In this document: positions 18,362 to 32,300 of the stretch, one piece after another
Numbering within the stretch: the stretch's first letter is position 1
Layout of the letters: each line of letters opens with the position of its first letter
Origin: Hydractinia symbiolongicarpus
Lineage: Eukaryota; Cnidaria; Hydrozoa; Anthoathecata; Hydractiniidae
Direction of reading: 5' to 3'
DNA: 64,000 bases
Assembly (NCBI RefSeq): GCF_029227915.1
Contig: NC_079880.1
Coordinates: 29,197,501 to 29,261,500, forward strand
The notes under the pieces: model-generated
The model's input: only the letters and a program-made list of their open reading frames with translations
Databases searched by the model: none
What the model was told of the DNA's origin: nothing
Position numbers and translations under genes: made by a program

Positions 18362-21300
18362 AAAACTACAAGTCTCATGCGTTTTAGTGGTGAAAAAATA
18401 ATATAAAAAATCGTTCGGGAAATGAGTTTACACCCTGGGTACTTTCTTTGTATACTTTTAATTATACGGGCCAAGCCCGGGATTTACGGGACATGCCGGG
18501 TTTTTGTTTGCCGGCGATTAAACTTCTTTTATTCGGTGTCTCATCAAAAATGAAAACATTTTTGAAAACTACAAGTCTCATGCGTTTTAATGGTGAAAAG
18601 ATAATTTAAAAAATCGTTCGGGAAGTGAGTTTACTCCCTGGGTGCTTCCTTTGTATAATTTTGACTATACGGGCCGAGTCCGGGATTTTCGGGAAGTCGC
18701 GGGTTTTCGTTTGCCGGCGATTAAACTTCTTTTATTCAGCGTCTCATCAAAAATGAAAACATTTTTGAAAACTACAAGTTTTATGCGTTTTAGTGGTGAA
18801 AAAATAACATAAAAAATCGTTCAGGAAATGAGTTTACTCCCTGGGTACTTTCTTTGTATACTTTTAATTATACGGGCCAAGCCCGGGATTTACGGGAAAT
18901 CGCGGGTTTTCGTTTGCCGGCGATTAAACTTCTTTTATTCGGTGTCTCATCAAAAATGAAAACATTTTTGAAAACTACAAGTCTCATGCGTTTTAATGGT
19001 GAAAAGATAATTTAAAAAATCGTTCGGGAAGTGAGTTTACTCCGTGGGTGCTTTCTTTGTATAATTTTGACTATACGGGCCGAGTCCGGGATTTTCGGGA
19101 AGTCGCGGGTTTTCGTTTGCCGGCGATTAAACTTCTTTTATTCAGCGTCTCATCAAAAATGAAAACATTTTTGAAAACTACAAGTCTTATGCGTTTTAAT
19201 GGTGAAAAAATGATTTAAAAAATCGTTCTGGAAATGAGTTTACTCACAGGGTACTTTCTTTGTATACATTCGACTATACGGGCCAAGCCCGGGATTTACG
19301 GGAAATCGCGGGTTTTCGTTTGCCGGCGATTAAACCCCTTTCATTAAGCGTCTCATCAAAAATGAAAACATTTTTGAAAACTACAAGTCTCATGCGTTTA
19401 AGTGGTGAAAAAACAATTTAAAAAATCGTTCGGGAAATGAGTTTACTCCCTGGGTACTTTCTTTGTATACATTCGACTACACAGGCCAAGCCCGGGATTT
19501 AGGGGAAATCGCTGGTTTTCGTTTGCCGGCGATTAAACCTCTTTTATTAAGCGTCTCATCAAATATGAAAACATTTTTGAAAACTAAAAGTCTCATGCGT
19601 TTTAGTGGTGAAAAAATAATTTAAAAAATCGTTCGGAAAATGAGCTTACTCCCTTGGTACTTTCTTTGCATACTTTTAACTTTACGGCCGAGTCCGGGAT
19701 TTACGGGAAATCGCGGGTTTTCGTTTGATTTAAAAAATCGTTTAAAAAAACGTTGGGAAAATGAGTTTACTCCCTGGGTACTTTCTTTGTATACTTTTAA
19801 TTATACGGGCCAAGCCCGGGATTTACGGGACATGCCGGGTTTTCGTTTGCCGGCGATTAAACTTCTTTTATTCGGTGTCTCATCAAAAATGAAAACATTT
19901 TTGAAAACTACAAGTCTCATGCGTTTTAATGGTGAAAAGATAATTTAAAAAATCGTTCGGGAAGTGAGTTTACTCCCTGGGTGCTTTCTTTGTATAATTT
20001 TGACTATACGGGCCGAGTCCGGGATTTTCGGGAAGTCGCGGGTTTTCGTTTGCCGGCGAATAAACCTCTTTTATTCAGCGTCTCATCAAAAATGAAAACA
20101 TTTTTGAAAACTACAAGTCTTATGCGTTTTAGTGGTGAAAAAATAATTTAAAAAATCGTTCTGGAAATGAGTTTACTCACAGGGTACTTTCTCTGTATAC
20201 ATTCGACTATACGGGCCAAGCCTGGGATTTACGGGAAATCGCGGGTTTTCGTTTGCCGGCGAATAAACCTCTTTCATTAAGCGTCTCATCAAAAATGAAA
20301 ACATTTTTGAAAACTACAAGTCTCATGCGTTTAAGTGGTGAAAAAACAATTTAAAAAATCGTTCGGGAAATGAGTTTACTCCCTGGGTACTTTCTTTGTA
20401 TACATTCGACTACACGGGCCAAGCCCGGGATTTAGGGGAAATTGCTGGTTTTCGTTTGCCGGCAATTAAACCTCTTTTATTAAGCGTCTCATCAAAAATG
20501 AAAACATTTTTGAAAACTACAAGTCTCATGCGTTTTAGTGGTGAAAAAATAATTTAAAAAACCGTTCGGAAAATGAGTTTCCTCCCTGGGTACTTTCTTT
20601 GCATACTTTTAACTTTACGGCCGAGTCCGGGATTTACGGGAAATCGCGGGTTTTCGTTTGATTTAAAAAATCGTTTAAAAAAACGTTGGGAAAATGAGTT
20701 TACTCCCTGGGTACTTTCTTTGTATACTTTTGACTATACGGGCCGAGTCCGGGATTTACAGGAAATCGCGGGTTTTCGTTTGCCGGCGATTAAACTTCTT
20801 TTATTCAGCGTCTTATCAAAAATGAAAACATTTTCAAAAACTGCAAGTCTCATGGGCTTTAGTGGTGAGATAATAATATAAAAAAGCGTTCGGGAAATGG
20901 GTTTACTCCCTGGGTACTTTCTTTGTATACTTTTGACTATACGGGCCAAGCCCGGGATTTACGGGAAATCGCGGGTTTTCGTTTGCCGGCGATTAAACTT
21001 CTTTTATTCAGCGTCTCATCAAAAATGAAAACATTTTTGAAAACTACAAGTCTTATGCGTTTTAGTGGTGACAAAATAATTTAAAAAATCGTTCTGGAAA
21101 TGAGTTTACTCACAGGGTACTTTCTTTGTATACATTCGACTATGCGGGCCAAGCCCGGGATTTACGGGAAATCGCAGGTTTTCGTTTGCCAGCGATTAAA
21201 CCTCTTTCATTAATCGTCTCATCGAAAATGAAAACATTTTTGAAAACTACAAGTCTCATGCGTTTTAGTGGTGAAAAAATAATATAAAAAATCGTTCGGG

Positions 21301-24123
21301 AAATGAGTTTACACCCTGGGTACTTTCTTTGTATACTTTTAATTATACGGGCCAAGCCCGGGATTTACGGGACATGCCGGGTTTTTGTTTGCCGGCGATT
21401 AAACTTCTTTTATTCGGTGTCTCATCAAAAATGAAAACATTTTTGAAAACTACAAGTCTCATGCGTTTTAATGGTGAAAAGATAATTTAAAAAATCGTTC
21501 GGGAAGTGAGTTTACTCCCTGGGTGCTTCCTTTGTATAATTTTGACTATACGGGCCGAGTCCGGGATTTTCGGGAAGTCGCGGGTTTTCGTTTGCCGGCG
21601 ATTAAACTTCTTTTATTCAGCGTCTCATCAAAAATGAAAACATTTTTGAAAACTACAAGTTTTATGCGTTTTAGTGGTGAAAAAATAACATAAAAAATCG
21701 TTCAGGAAATGAGTTTACTCCCTGGGTACTTTCTTTGTATACTTTTAATTATACGGGCCAAGCCCGGGATTTACGGGAAATCGCGGGTTTTCGTTTGCCG
21801 GCGATTAAACTTCTTTTATTCGGTGTCTCATCAAAAATGAAAACATTTTTGAAAACTACAAGTCTCATGCGTTTTAATGGTGAAAAGATAATTTAAAAAA
21901 TCGTTCGGGAAGTGAGTTTACTCCGTGGGTGCTTTCTTTGTATAATTTTGACTATACCGGCCGAGTCCGGGATTTTCGGGAAGTCGCGGGTTTTCGTTTG
22001 CCGGCGATTAAACTTCTTTTATTCAGCGTCTCATCAAAAATGAAAACATTTTTGAAAACTACAAGTCTTATGCGTTTTAATGGTGAAAAAATGATTTAAA
22101 AAATCGTTCTGGAAATGAGTTTACTCACAGGGTACTTTCTTTGTATACATTCGACTATACGGGCCAAGCCCGGGATTTACGGGAAATCGCGGGTTTTCGT
22201 TTGCCGGCGATTAAACCCCTTTCATTAAGCGTCTCATCAAAAATGAAAACATTTTTGAAAACTACAAGTCTCATGCGTTTAAGTGGTGAAAAAACAATTT
22301 AAAAAATCGTTCGGGAAATGAGTTTACTCCCTGGGTACTTTCTTTGTATACATTCGACTACACGGGCCAAGCCCGGGATTTAGGGGAAATCGCTGGTTTT
22401 CGTTTGCCGGCGATTAAACCTCTTTTATTAAGCGTCTCATCAAATATGAAAACATTTTTGAAAACTAAAAGTCTCATGCGTTTTAGTGGTGAAAAAATAA
22501 TTTAAAAAATCGTTCGGAAAATGAGCTTACTCCCTTGGTACTTTCTTTGCATACTTTTAACTTTACGGCCGAGTCCGGGATTTACGGGAAATCGCGGGTT
22601 TTCGTTTGATTTAAAAAATCGTTTAAAAAAACGTTGGGAAAATGAGTTTACTCCCTGGGTACTTTCTTTGTATACTTTTAATTATACGGGCCAAGCCCGG
22701 GATTTACGGGACATGCCGGGTTTTCGTTTGCCGGCGATTAAACTTCTTTTATTCGGTGTCTCATCAAAAATGAAAACATTTTTGAAAACTACAAGTCTCA
22801 TGCGTTTTAATGGTGAAAAGATAATTTAAAAAATCGTTCGGGAAGTGAGTTTACTCCCTGGGTGCTTTCTTTGTATAATTTTGACTATACGGGCCGAGTC
22901 CGGGATTTTCGGGAAGTCGCGGGTTTTCGTTTGCCGGCGAATAAACCTCTTTTATTCAGCGTCTCATCAAAAATGAAAACATTTTTGAAAACTACAAGTC
23001 TTATGCGTTTTAGTGGTGAAAAAATAATTTAAAAAATCGTTCTGGAAATGAGTTTACTCACAGGGTACTTTCTCTGTATACATTCGACTATACGGGCCAA
23101 GCCTGGGATTTACGGGAAATCGCGGGTTTTCGTTTGCCGGCGAATAAACCTCTTTCATTAAGCGTCTCATCAAAAATGAAAACATTTTTGAAAACTACAA
23201 GTCTCATGCGTTTAAGTGGTGAAAAAACAATTTAAAAAATCGTTCGGGAAATGAGTTTACTCCCTGGGTACTTTCTTTGTATACATTCGACTACACGGGC
23301 CAAGCCCGGGATTTAGGGGAAATTGCTGGTTTTCGTTTGCCGGCAATTAAACCTCTTTTATTAAGCGTCTCATCAAAAATGAAAACATTTTTGAAAACTA
23401 CAAGTCTCATGCGTTTTAGTGGTGAAAAAATAATTTAAAAAACCGTTCGGAAAATGAGTTTCCTCCCTGGGTACTTTCTTTGCATACTTTTAACTTTACG
23501 GCCGAGTCCGGGATTTACGGGAAATCGCGGGTTTTCGTTTGATTTAAAAAATCGTTTAAAAAAACGTTGGGAAAATGAGTTTACTCCCTGGGTACTTTCT
23601 TTGTATACTTTTGACTATACGGGCCGAGTCCGGGATTTACAGGAAATCGCGGGTTTTCGTTTGCCGGCGATTAAACTTCTTTTATTCAGCGTCTTATCAA
23701 AAATGAAAACATTTTCAAAAACTGCAAGTCTCATGGGCTTTAGTGGTGAGATAATAATATAAAAAAGCGTTCGGGAAATGGGTTTACTCCCTGGGTACTT
23801 TCTTTGTATACTTTTGACTATACGGGCGAAGCCCGGGATTTACGGGAAATCGCGGGTTTTCGTTTGCCGGCGATTAAACTTCTTTTATTCAGCGTCTCAT
23901 CAAAAATGAAAACATTTTTGAAAACTACAAGTCTTATGCGTTTTAGTGGTGACAAAATAATTTAAAAAATCGTTCTGGAAATGAGTTTACTCACAGGGTA
24001 CTTTCTTTGTATACATTCGACTATGCGGGCCAAGCCCGGGATTTACGGGAAATCGCAGGTTTTCGTTTGCCAGCGATTAAACCTCTTTCATTAATCGTCT
24101 CATCGAAAATGAAAACATTTTTG
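18362..24123 (+). repeat. 2881-bp higher-order repeat, two tandem copies
   Basis: 18362-21242 and 21243-24123 are almost identical: 13 full monomers plus two 121-bp copies. By eye I found only a few differences, such as ACACAGGCC versus ACACGGGCC (19480/22361), TATACGGGCC versus TATACCGGCC (near 21957) and GGGCCAAG versus GGGCGAAG (near 23827). Flanking monomers differ on both sides, which fixes the unit. Confidence 0.9.
19640..19760 (+). repeat. Truncated monomer, 121-bp subtype
   Basis: One base shorter because it has TTTACGGCCG rather than TTTACGGGCCG. Other copies of this subtype start at 20573, 22521, 23454, 25600, 26533 and 27263. The last two also share TCGTTTGAAAAAACG in place of TCGTTTAAAAAAACG, a marker showing they are recent duplicates of each other. 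Copies at 19640, 22521 and 25600 begin ATGAGCTTAC, while those at 20573, 23454, 26533 and 27263 begin ATGAGTTTCC. Confidence 0.9.
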
Positions 24124-26177
24124 AAAACTACAAGTCTCATGCGTTTTAGTGGTGAAAAAAGAATTTAAAAAATCGTCCGGGAAATGAGTCTACTCCCTGG
24201 GTACTTTCTTTGTATACATTCGACTACACGGGCCAAGCCCGGGATTTAGGGGAAATCGCTGGTTTTCGTTTGCCGGCGATTAAACCTCATTCATTAAGCG
24301 TCTCATCAAAAATGAAAACATTTCTGAAAACTACAAGTCTCCTGCGTTTTAGTGGTGAAATAATAATTTAAAAAATCGTTCGGGAAATGAATTTACACCC
24401 TAGGTACTTTCTTTGTATACTTTTGACTATACGGGTTGAGTCCCGGATTTACGGGAAATCGCAGGTTTTCGTTTCCCGGCGATTAAACTTCTTTTATTCA
24501 GCGTCTCATCAAAAATGAAAACATTTTTGGAAACTACAAGTCTCATGCGTTTTAGTGGTGAAAAGATAATTTAAAAATCGTTCGGGAAATGAGTTTACAC
24601 CCTGGGTACTTTCTTTGTATACTTTTGATTATACGGGCCGAGACCGGGGTTTACGGGAAATGGCGGGTTTTCGTTTGCCGGCGATTAAACTTCTTTTATT
24701 CAACGTCTCAAAAATGAAAACATTTTTGAAAACTACAAGTCATATGCGTTTTAGTGGTGAAAAGATAATTTAAAAATCGTTCGCGAAATGAGTTTACACC
24801 CTGGGTACTTTCTTTGTATACTTTTGACTTTACAGGCCGAGTCCGGGATTTACGGGAAATCGCAGGTTTTCGTTTGCCGGCGTTTAAACTGCTTTTATTC
24901 AGCGTCTCATCAAAAATGAAAACATTTTTGAAGACTACAAGTCTCATGCGATTTAGTGGTGAAAAAATAATTTAAAAAATCGTTCTGGAAATGAGTTTAC
25001 TCACAGGGTACTTTCTTTGTATACATTCGACTATACGGGCCAAGCCCGGGATTTACGGGAAATCGCGGGTTTTCGTTTGCCGGCGATTAAACCTCTTTCA
25101 TTAGGCGTCTCATCAAAAATGAAAACATTTTTGAAAACTACAAGTCTCATGCGTTTTAGTGGTGAAAAAAGAATTTAAAAAATCGTTCGGGAAATGAGTT
25201 TACTCCCTGGGTACTTTCTTTGTATACATTTGACTACACGGGCCAAACCCGGGATTTAGGGGAAATCGCTGGTTTTCGTTTGCCGGCGATTAAACCTCTT
25301 TCATTAAGCGTCTCATCAAAAATGAAAACATTTTTGAAAACTACAAGTCTCATGCGTTTAAGTGGTGAAAAAACAATTTAAAAAATCGTTCGGGAAATGA
25401 GTTTACTCCCTGGGTACTTTCTTTGTATACATTCGACTACACGGGCCAAGCCCGGGATTTAGGGGAAATCGCTGGTTTTCGTTTGCCGGCGATTAAACCT
25501 CTTTTATTAAGCGTCTCATCAAATATGAAAACATTTTTGAAAACTAAAAGTCTCATGCGTTTTAGTGGTGAAAAAATAATTTAAAAAATCGTTCGGAAAA
25601 TGAGCTTACTCCCTTGGTACTTTCTTTGCATACTTTTAACTTTACGGCCGAGTCCGGGATTTACGGGAAATCGCGGGTTTTCGTTTGATTTAAAAAATCG
25701 TTTAAAAAAACGTTGGGAAAATGAGTTTACTCCCTGGGTACTTTCTTTCTATACTTTTAATTATACGGGCCAAGCCCGGGATTTACGGGACATGCCGGGT
25801 TTTCGTTTGCCGGCGATTAAACTTCTTTTATTCGGTGTCTCATCAAAAATGAAAACATTTTTGAAAAGTACAAGTCTCATGCGTTTTAATGGTGAAAAGA
25901 TAATTTAAAAAATCGTTCGGGAAGTGAGTTTACTCCCTGGGTGCTTTCTTTGTATAATTTTGACTATACGGGCCGAGTCCGGGATTTTCGGGAAGTCGCG
26001 GGTTTTCGTTTGCCGGCGAATAAACCTCTTTTATTCAGCGTCTCATCAAAAATGAAAACATTTTTGAAAACTACAAGTCTTATGCGTTTTAGTGGTGAAA
26101 AAATAATTTAAAAAATCGTTCTGGAAAGGAGTTTACTCACAGGGTACTTTCTCTGTATACATTCGACTATAGGGGCC
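24124..26177 (+). repeat. Mosaic satellite segment with a third partial 2881-type copy
   Basis: 24124-25333 is a block that recurs at 27933-29142 (offset 3809). From about 25340 the sequence again follows the 2881-bp unit, matching from about 22261 at an offset of 3079. Variants include TCCCGGATTTACGGG, CAACGTCTCAAAAATG (3-bp loss) and GTTTAAACTGC. Small private errors such as CTTTCTATAC (near 25749) mark this copy. Confidence 0.75.
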
Positions 26178-27637
26178 AAGCCTGGGATTTACGGGAAATC
26201 GCGGGTTTTCGTTTGCCCGCGAATAAACCTCTTTCATTAAGCGTCTCATCAAAAATGAAAACATTTTTGAAAACTACAAGTCTCATGCGTTTAAGTGGTG
26301 AAAAAACAATTTAAAAAATCGTTCGGAAAATGAGTTTACTCCCTGGGTACTTTCTTTGTATACATTCGACTACACGGGCCAAGCCCGGGATTTAGGGGAA
26401 ATTGCTGGTTTTCGTTTGCCGGCGATTAAACCTCTTTTATTAAGCGTCTCATCAAAAATGAAAACATTTTTGAAAACTACAAGTCTCATGCGTTTTAGTG
26501 GTGAAAAAATAATTTAAAAAACCGTTCGGAAAATGAGTTTCCTCCCTGGGTACTTTCTTTGCATACTTTTAACTTTACGGCCGAGTCCGGGATTTACGGG
26601 AAATCGCGGGTTTTCGTTTGATTTAAAAAATCGTTTGAAAAAACGTTGGGAAAATGAGTTTACTCCCTGGGTACTTTCTTTGTATACTTTTGACTATACG
26701 GGCCGAGTCCGGGATTTACAGGAAATCGCGGGTTTTCGTTTGCCGGCGATTAAACTTCTTTTATTCAGCGTCTTATCAAAAATGAAAACATTTTCAAAAA
26801 CTGCAAGTCTCATGGGCTTTAGTGGTGAGATAATAATATAAAAAAGCGTTCGGGAAATGGGTTTACTCCCTGGGTACTTTCTTTGTATACTTTTGACTAT
26901 ACGGGCCAAGCCTGGGATTTACGGGAAATCGCGGGTTTTCGTTTGCCCGCGAATAAACCTCTTTCATTAAGCGTCTCATCAAAAATGAAAACATTTTTGA
27001 AAACTACAAGTCTCATGCGTTTAAGTGGCGAAAAAACAATTTAAAAAATCGTTCGGAAAATGAGTTTACTCCCTGGGTACTTTCTTTGTATACATTCGAC
27101 TACACGGGCCAAGCCCGGGATTTAGGGGAAATTGCTGGTTTTCGTTTGCCGGCGATTAAACCTCTTTTATTAAGCGTCTCATCAAAAATGAAAACATTTT
27201 TGAAAACTACAAGTCTCATGCGTTTTAGTGGTGAAAAAATAATTTAAAAAACCGTTCGGAAAATGAGTTTCCTCCCTGGGTACTTTCTTTGCATACTTTT
27301 AACTTTACGGCCGAGTCCGGGATTTACGGGAAATCGCGGGTTTTCGTTTGATTTAAAAAATCGTTTGAAAAAACGTTGGGAAAATGAGTTTACTCCCTGG
27401 GTACTTTCTTTGTATACTTTTGACTATACGGGCCGAGTCCGGGATTTACAGGAAATCGCGGGTTTTCGTTTGCCGGCGATTAAACTTCTTTTATTCAGCG
27501 TCTTATCAAAAATGAAAACATTTTCAAAAACTGCAAGTCTCATGGGCTTTAGTGGTGAGATAATAATATAAAAAAGCGTTCGGGAAATGGGTTTACTCCC
27601 TGGGTACTTTCTTTGTATACTTTTGACTATACGGGCC
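26178..27637 (+). repeat. 730-bp tandem duplication
   Basis: Two copies (about 26178-26907 and 26908-27637), each of three full monomers plus one 121-bp monomer. Both share TTTGCCCGCGAATAAACC and TCGTTTGAAAAAACG. One visible difference is AGTGGTG versus AGTGGCG near 27027. The junction is a hybrid monomer in which TTTTGACTATACGGGCCAAG is followed by CCTGGG. Confidence 0.88.
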
Positions 27638-29329
27638 AAGCCCGGGATTTACGGGAAATCGCGGGTTTTCGTTTGCCGGCGATTAAACTTCTTTTATTCA
27701 GCGTCTCATCAAAAATGAAAACATTTTTGAAAACTACAAGTCTTATGCGTTTTAGTGGTGACAAAATAATTTAAAAAATCGTTCTGGAAATGAGTTTACT
27801 CACAGGGTACTTTCTTTGTATACATTCGACTATGCGGGCCAAGCCCGGGATTTACGGGAAATCGCAGGTTTTCGTTTGCCAGCGATTAAACCTCTTTCAT
27901 TAATCGTCTCATCGAAAATGAAAACATTTTTGAAAACTACAAGTCTCATGCGTTTTAGTGGTGAAAAAAGAATTTAAAAAATCGTCCGGGAAATGAGTCT
28001 ACTCCCTGGGTACTTTCTTTGTATACATTCGACTACACGGGCCAAGCCCGGGATTTAGGGGAAATCGCTGGTTTTCGTTTGCCGGCGATTAAACCTCATT
28101 CATTAAGCGTCTCATCAAAAATGAAAACATTTCTGAAAACTACAAGTCTCCTGCGTTTTAGTGGTGAAATAATAATTTAAAAAATCGTTCGGGAAATGAA
28201 TTTACACCCTGGGTACTTTCTTTGTATACTTTTGACTATACGGGTTGAGTCCCGGATTTACGGGAAATCGCAGGTTTTCGTTTCCCGGCGATTAAACTTC
28301 TTTTATTCAGCGTCTCATCAAAAATGAAAACATTTTTGGAAACTCCAAGTCTCATGCGTTTTAGTGGTGAAAAGATAATTTAAAAATCGTTCGGGAAATG
28401 AGTTTACACCCTGGGTACTTTCTTTGTATACTTTTGATTATACGGGCCGAGACCGGGGTTTACGGGAAATGGCGGGTTTTCGTTTGCCGGCGATTAAACT
28501 TCTTTTATTCAACGTCTCAAAAATGAAAACATTTTTGAAAACTACAAGTCTCATGCGTTTTAGTGGTGAAAAGATAATTTAAAAATCGTTCGCGAAATGA
28601 GTTTACACCCTGGGTACTTTCTTTGTATACTTTTGACTTTACAGGCCGAGTCCGGGATTTACGGGAAATCGCAGGTTTTCGTTTGCCGGCGTTTAAACTG
28701 CTTTTATTCAGCGTCTCATCAAAAATGAAAACATTTTTGAAGACTACAAGTCTCATGCGATTTAGTGGTGAAAAAATAATTTAAAAAATCGTTCTGGAAA
28801 TGAGTTTACTCACAGGGTACTTTCTTTGTATACATTCGACTATACGGGCCAAGCCCGGGATTTACGGGAAATCGCGGGTTTTCGTTTGCCGGCGATTAAA
28901 CCTCTTTCATTAGGCGTCTCATCAAAAATGAAAACATTTTTGAAAACTACAAGTCTCATGCGTTTTAGTGGTGAAAAAAGAATTTAAAAAATCGTTCGGG
29001 AAATGAGTTTACTCCCTGGGTACTTTCTTTGTATACATTTGACTACACGGGCCAAACCCGGGATTTAGGGGAAATCGCTGGTTTTCGTTTGCCGGCGATT
29101 AAACCTCTTTCATTAAGCGTCTCATCAAAAATGAAAACATTTCTGTAAACTACAAGTCTCATGCGTTTTAGTGGTGAAATAATAATTTAAAAATCGTTCG
29201 CGAAATGAGTTTACACCCTGGGTACTTTCTTTGTATACTTTTGACTTTACAGGCCGAGTCCGGCATTTACGGGAAATCGCAGGTTTTCGTTTGCCGGCGT
29301 TTAAACTGCTTTTATTCAGCGTCTCATCA

Positions 29330-32300
29330 AAAATGAAAACATTTTTGAAAACTACAAGTCTCATGCGTTTTAGTGGTGAAAAAAAGAATTTAAAAAATCG
29401 TTCGGGAAATGAGTTTACTCCCTGGGTACTTTCTTTGTATACATTTGACTACACGTGCCAAACCCGGGATTTAGGGGAAATCGCTGGTTTTCGTTTGCCG
29501 GCGATTAAACCTCTTTCATTAAGCGTCTCATCAAAAATGAAAACATTTCTGTAAACTACAAGTCTCATGCGTTTTAGTGGTGAAATAATAATTTAAAAAA
29601 TCGTTCGGGAAATGAATTTACACCCTGGGTACTTTCTTTGTATACTTTTGACTATACGGGTTGAGTCCCGGATTTACGGGAAATCGCAGGTTTTCGTTTC
29701 CCGGCGATTAAACTTCTTTTATTCAGCGTCTCATCAAAAATGAAAACATTTTTGAAAACTAAAAGTCTCATGCGTTTTAGTGGTGAAAAGATAATTTAAA
29801 AATCGTCCGGGAAATGATTTTACACCCTGGGTACTTTCTTTGTATACTTTTGATTATACGGGCCGAGACCGGGGTTTACGGGAAATGGCGGGTTTTCGTT
29901 TGCCGGCGATTAAACTTCTTTTATTCAACGTCTCAAAAATGAAAACATTTTTGAAAACTACAAGTCTCATGCGTTTTAGTGGTGAAAAGATAATTTAAAA
30001 ATCGTTCGGGAAATGAGTTTACACCCTGGGTACTTTCTTTGTATACTTTTGACTTTACAGGCCGAGTCCGGGATTTACGGGAAATCGCAGGTTTTCGTTT
30101 GCCGGCGTTTAAACTGCTTTCATTCAGCGTCTCATCAAAAATGAAAACAAGTTTGAAGACTACAAGTCTCATGCGATTTAGTGGTGAAAAAATAATTTAA
30201 AAAATCGTTCGGGAAATGAGTTTACTCCCTGGGTACTTTCTTTGTATACTTTTGACTATACGGGCCAAGCCCGGGATTTACAGGAAATCGCGGGTTTTCG
30301 TTTGCCGGCGATTAAACCTCTTTCATTAGGCGTCTCATCAAAAATGAAAACATTTTTGAAGACTACAAGTCTCATGCGATTTAGTGGTGAAAAAATAATT
30401 TAAAAAATCGTTCTGGAAATGAGTTTACTCACAGGGTACTTTCTTTGTATACATTCGACTATACGGGCCAAGCCCGGGATTTACGGGAAATCGCGGGTTT
30501 TCGTTTGCCGGCTATTAAACCTCTTTCATTAGGCGTCTCATCAAAAATGAAAACATTTTTGAAAACTACAAGTCTCATGCGTTTTAGTGGTGAAAAAATA
30601 ATTTAAAAAATCGTTCTGGAAATGAGTTTACTCACAGGGTACTTCCTTTGTATACATTCGACTACACGGGCCAAGCCTGGCAATTACGGGAAAGGGCGGG
30701 TTTTCGTTTGCCGGCGATTAAACTTCTTTTATTCAGTGTCTCATCAAAAATGAAAACATTTTTGAAAACTGCAAGTCTCATGCGTTTTAGTGGTGAAAAA
30801 ATAATTTAAAAAATCGTTCGGTAAATGAGTTTACTCCCTGGGTACTTTCTTTGTATACTTTTGACTATACGGGCCGAGTCCGGGATTTACGGGAAGTCGC
30901 GGGTTTTCATTTGCCGGCAATTAAACCTCTTTTATTCAGCGTCTCATCAAAAATGAAAACATTTTTGAAAACTGCAAGTCTCATGCGTTTTAGTGGTGAA
31001 AAAATAATTTAAAGAATCGTTCGGGAAATGAGTTTACTCCCTGGGTACTTTCTTTGTATACTTTTGACTATACGGGCCGAGTCAGGGATTTACGGCAAGT
31101 CGCGGGTTTTCGTTTGCCGTCGATTAAACTTCTTTTATTCAGCGTCTCATCAAAAATGAAAACTTTTTTAAAAACCACAAGTCTCATGCGTTTTAGTGGT
31201 GAAAAGATAATTTGGAAAATCGTTCGGGAAATGAGTTTACACCCTGGGTACTTTCTTTGTATACTTTTGACTATACGGGCCGAGTCCGGGATTTACGGGA
31301 AGTCGCGGGTTTTCGTTTGCCGGCGATTAAACTTCTTTTATTTAGCGTCTCATCAAAAATGAAAACATTTTTAAAAACTACAAGTCTCATGGGCTTTAGA
31401 GGTGAAATAATAATTTAAAAAATCGTTCGGGTAATGAGTTTACTCCCTGGGTACTTTCTTTGTATACTTTTGACTATACGGGCCGAGTCCGGGATTTACG
31501 GGAAGTCGCCGGTTTTCGTTTGCCGGCGATTAAACTTCTTTTATTCAGGGTCTCATCAAAAATAAAAACATTTTTTAAAACTACAAGTCTCATGGGCTTT
31601 AGAGGTGAAATAATAATTTAAAAAATCGTTCGTGAAATGAGTTTACTCCCTTGGTACTTTCTTTGTATACTTTTGATTATACGGGCCCCAGTCCGGGGTT
31701 TACGGGAAATGGCGGGTTTTCGTTTGCCGGCGAATAAACTTCTTTTATTCAGCGTCTCATCAAAAATGAAAACATGTTTGAAAACTACAAGTCTCATGCG
31801 TTTTAGTGGTGAAAAGATAATTTGAAAAATCGTTCTGGAAATGAGTTTACACCCTGGGTACTTTCTTTGTATACTTTTGACTATACGGGCCGAGTCCGGG
31901 ATTTACGGGAAATCGCAGGTTTTCGTTTGCCGGCGATTAAATTTCTTTTATTCAGCGTCTCATCAAAAATGAAAACATTTTTGAAAACTACAAGTCTCAT
32001 GCGTTTTAGTGGTGAAAAAAAGAATTTAAAAAATCGTTCGGGAAATGAGTTTACTCCCTGGGTACTTTCTTTGTATACATTTGACTACACGTGCCAAACC
32101 CGGGATTTAGGGGAAATCGCTGGTTTTCGTTTGCCGGCGATTAAACCTCTTTCATTAAGCGTCTCATCAAAAATGAAAACATTTCTGTAAACTACAAGTC
32201 TCATGCGTTTTAGTGGTGAAATAATAATTTAAAAAATCGTTCGGGAAATGAATTTACACCCTGGGTACTTTCTTTGTATACTTTTGACTATACGGGTTGA

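Noticed and set aside
19640-19948. 102-codon frames starting MSLLPWYF or MSFLPGYF, which could be taken for membrane peptides
   Set aside because: They arise where a truncated monomer brings two satellite frames together. They repeat exactly with the higher-order unit and have no promoter or independent conservation.
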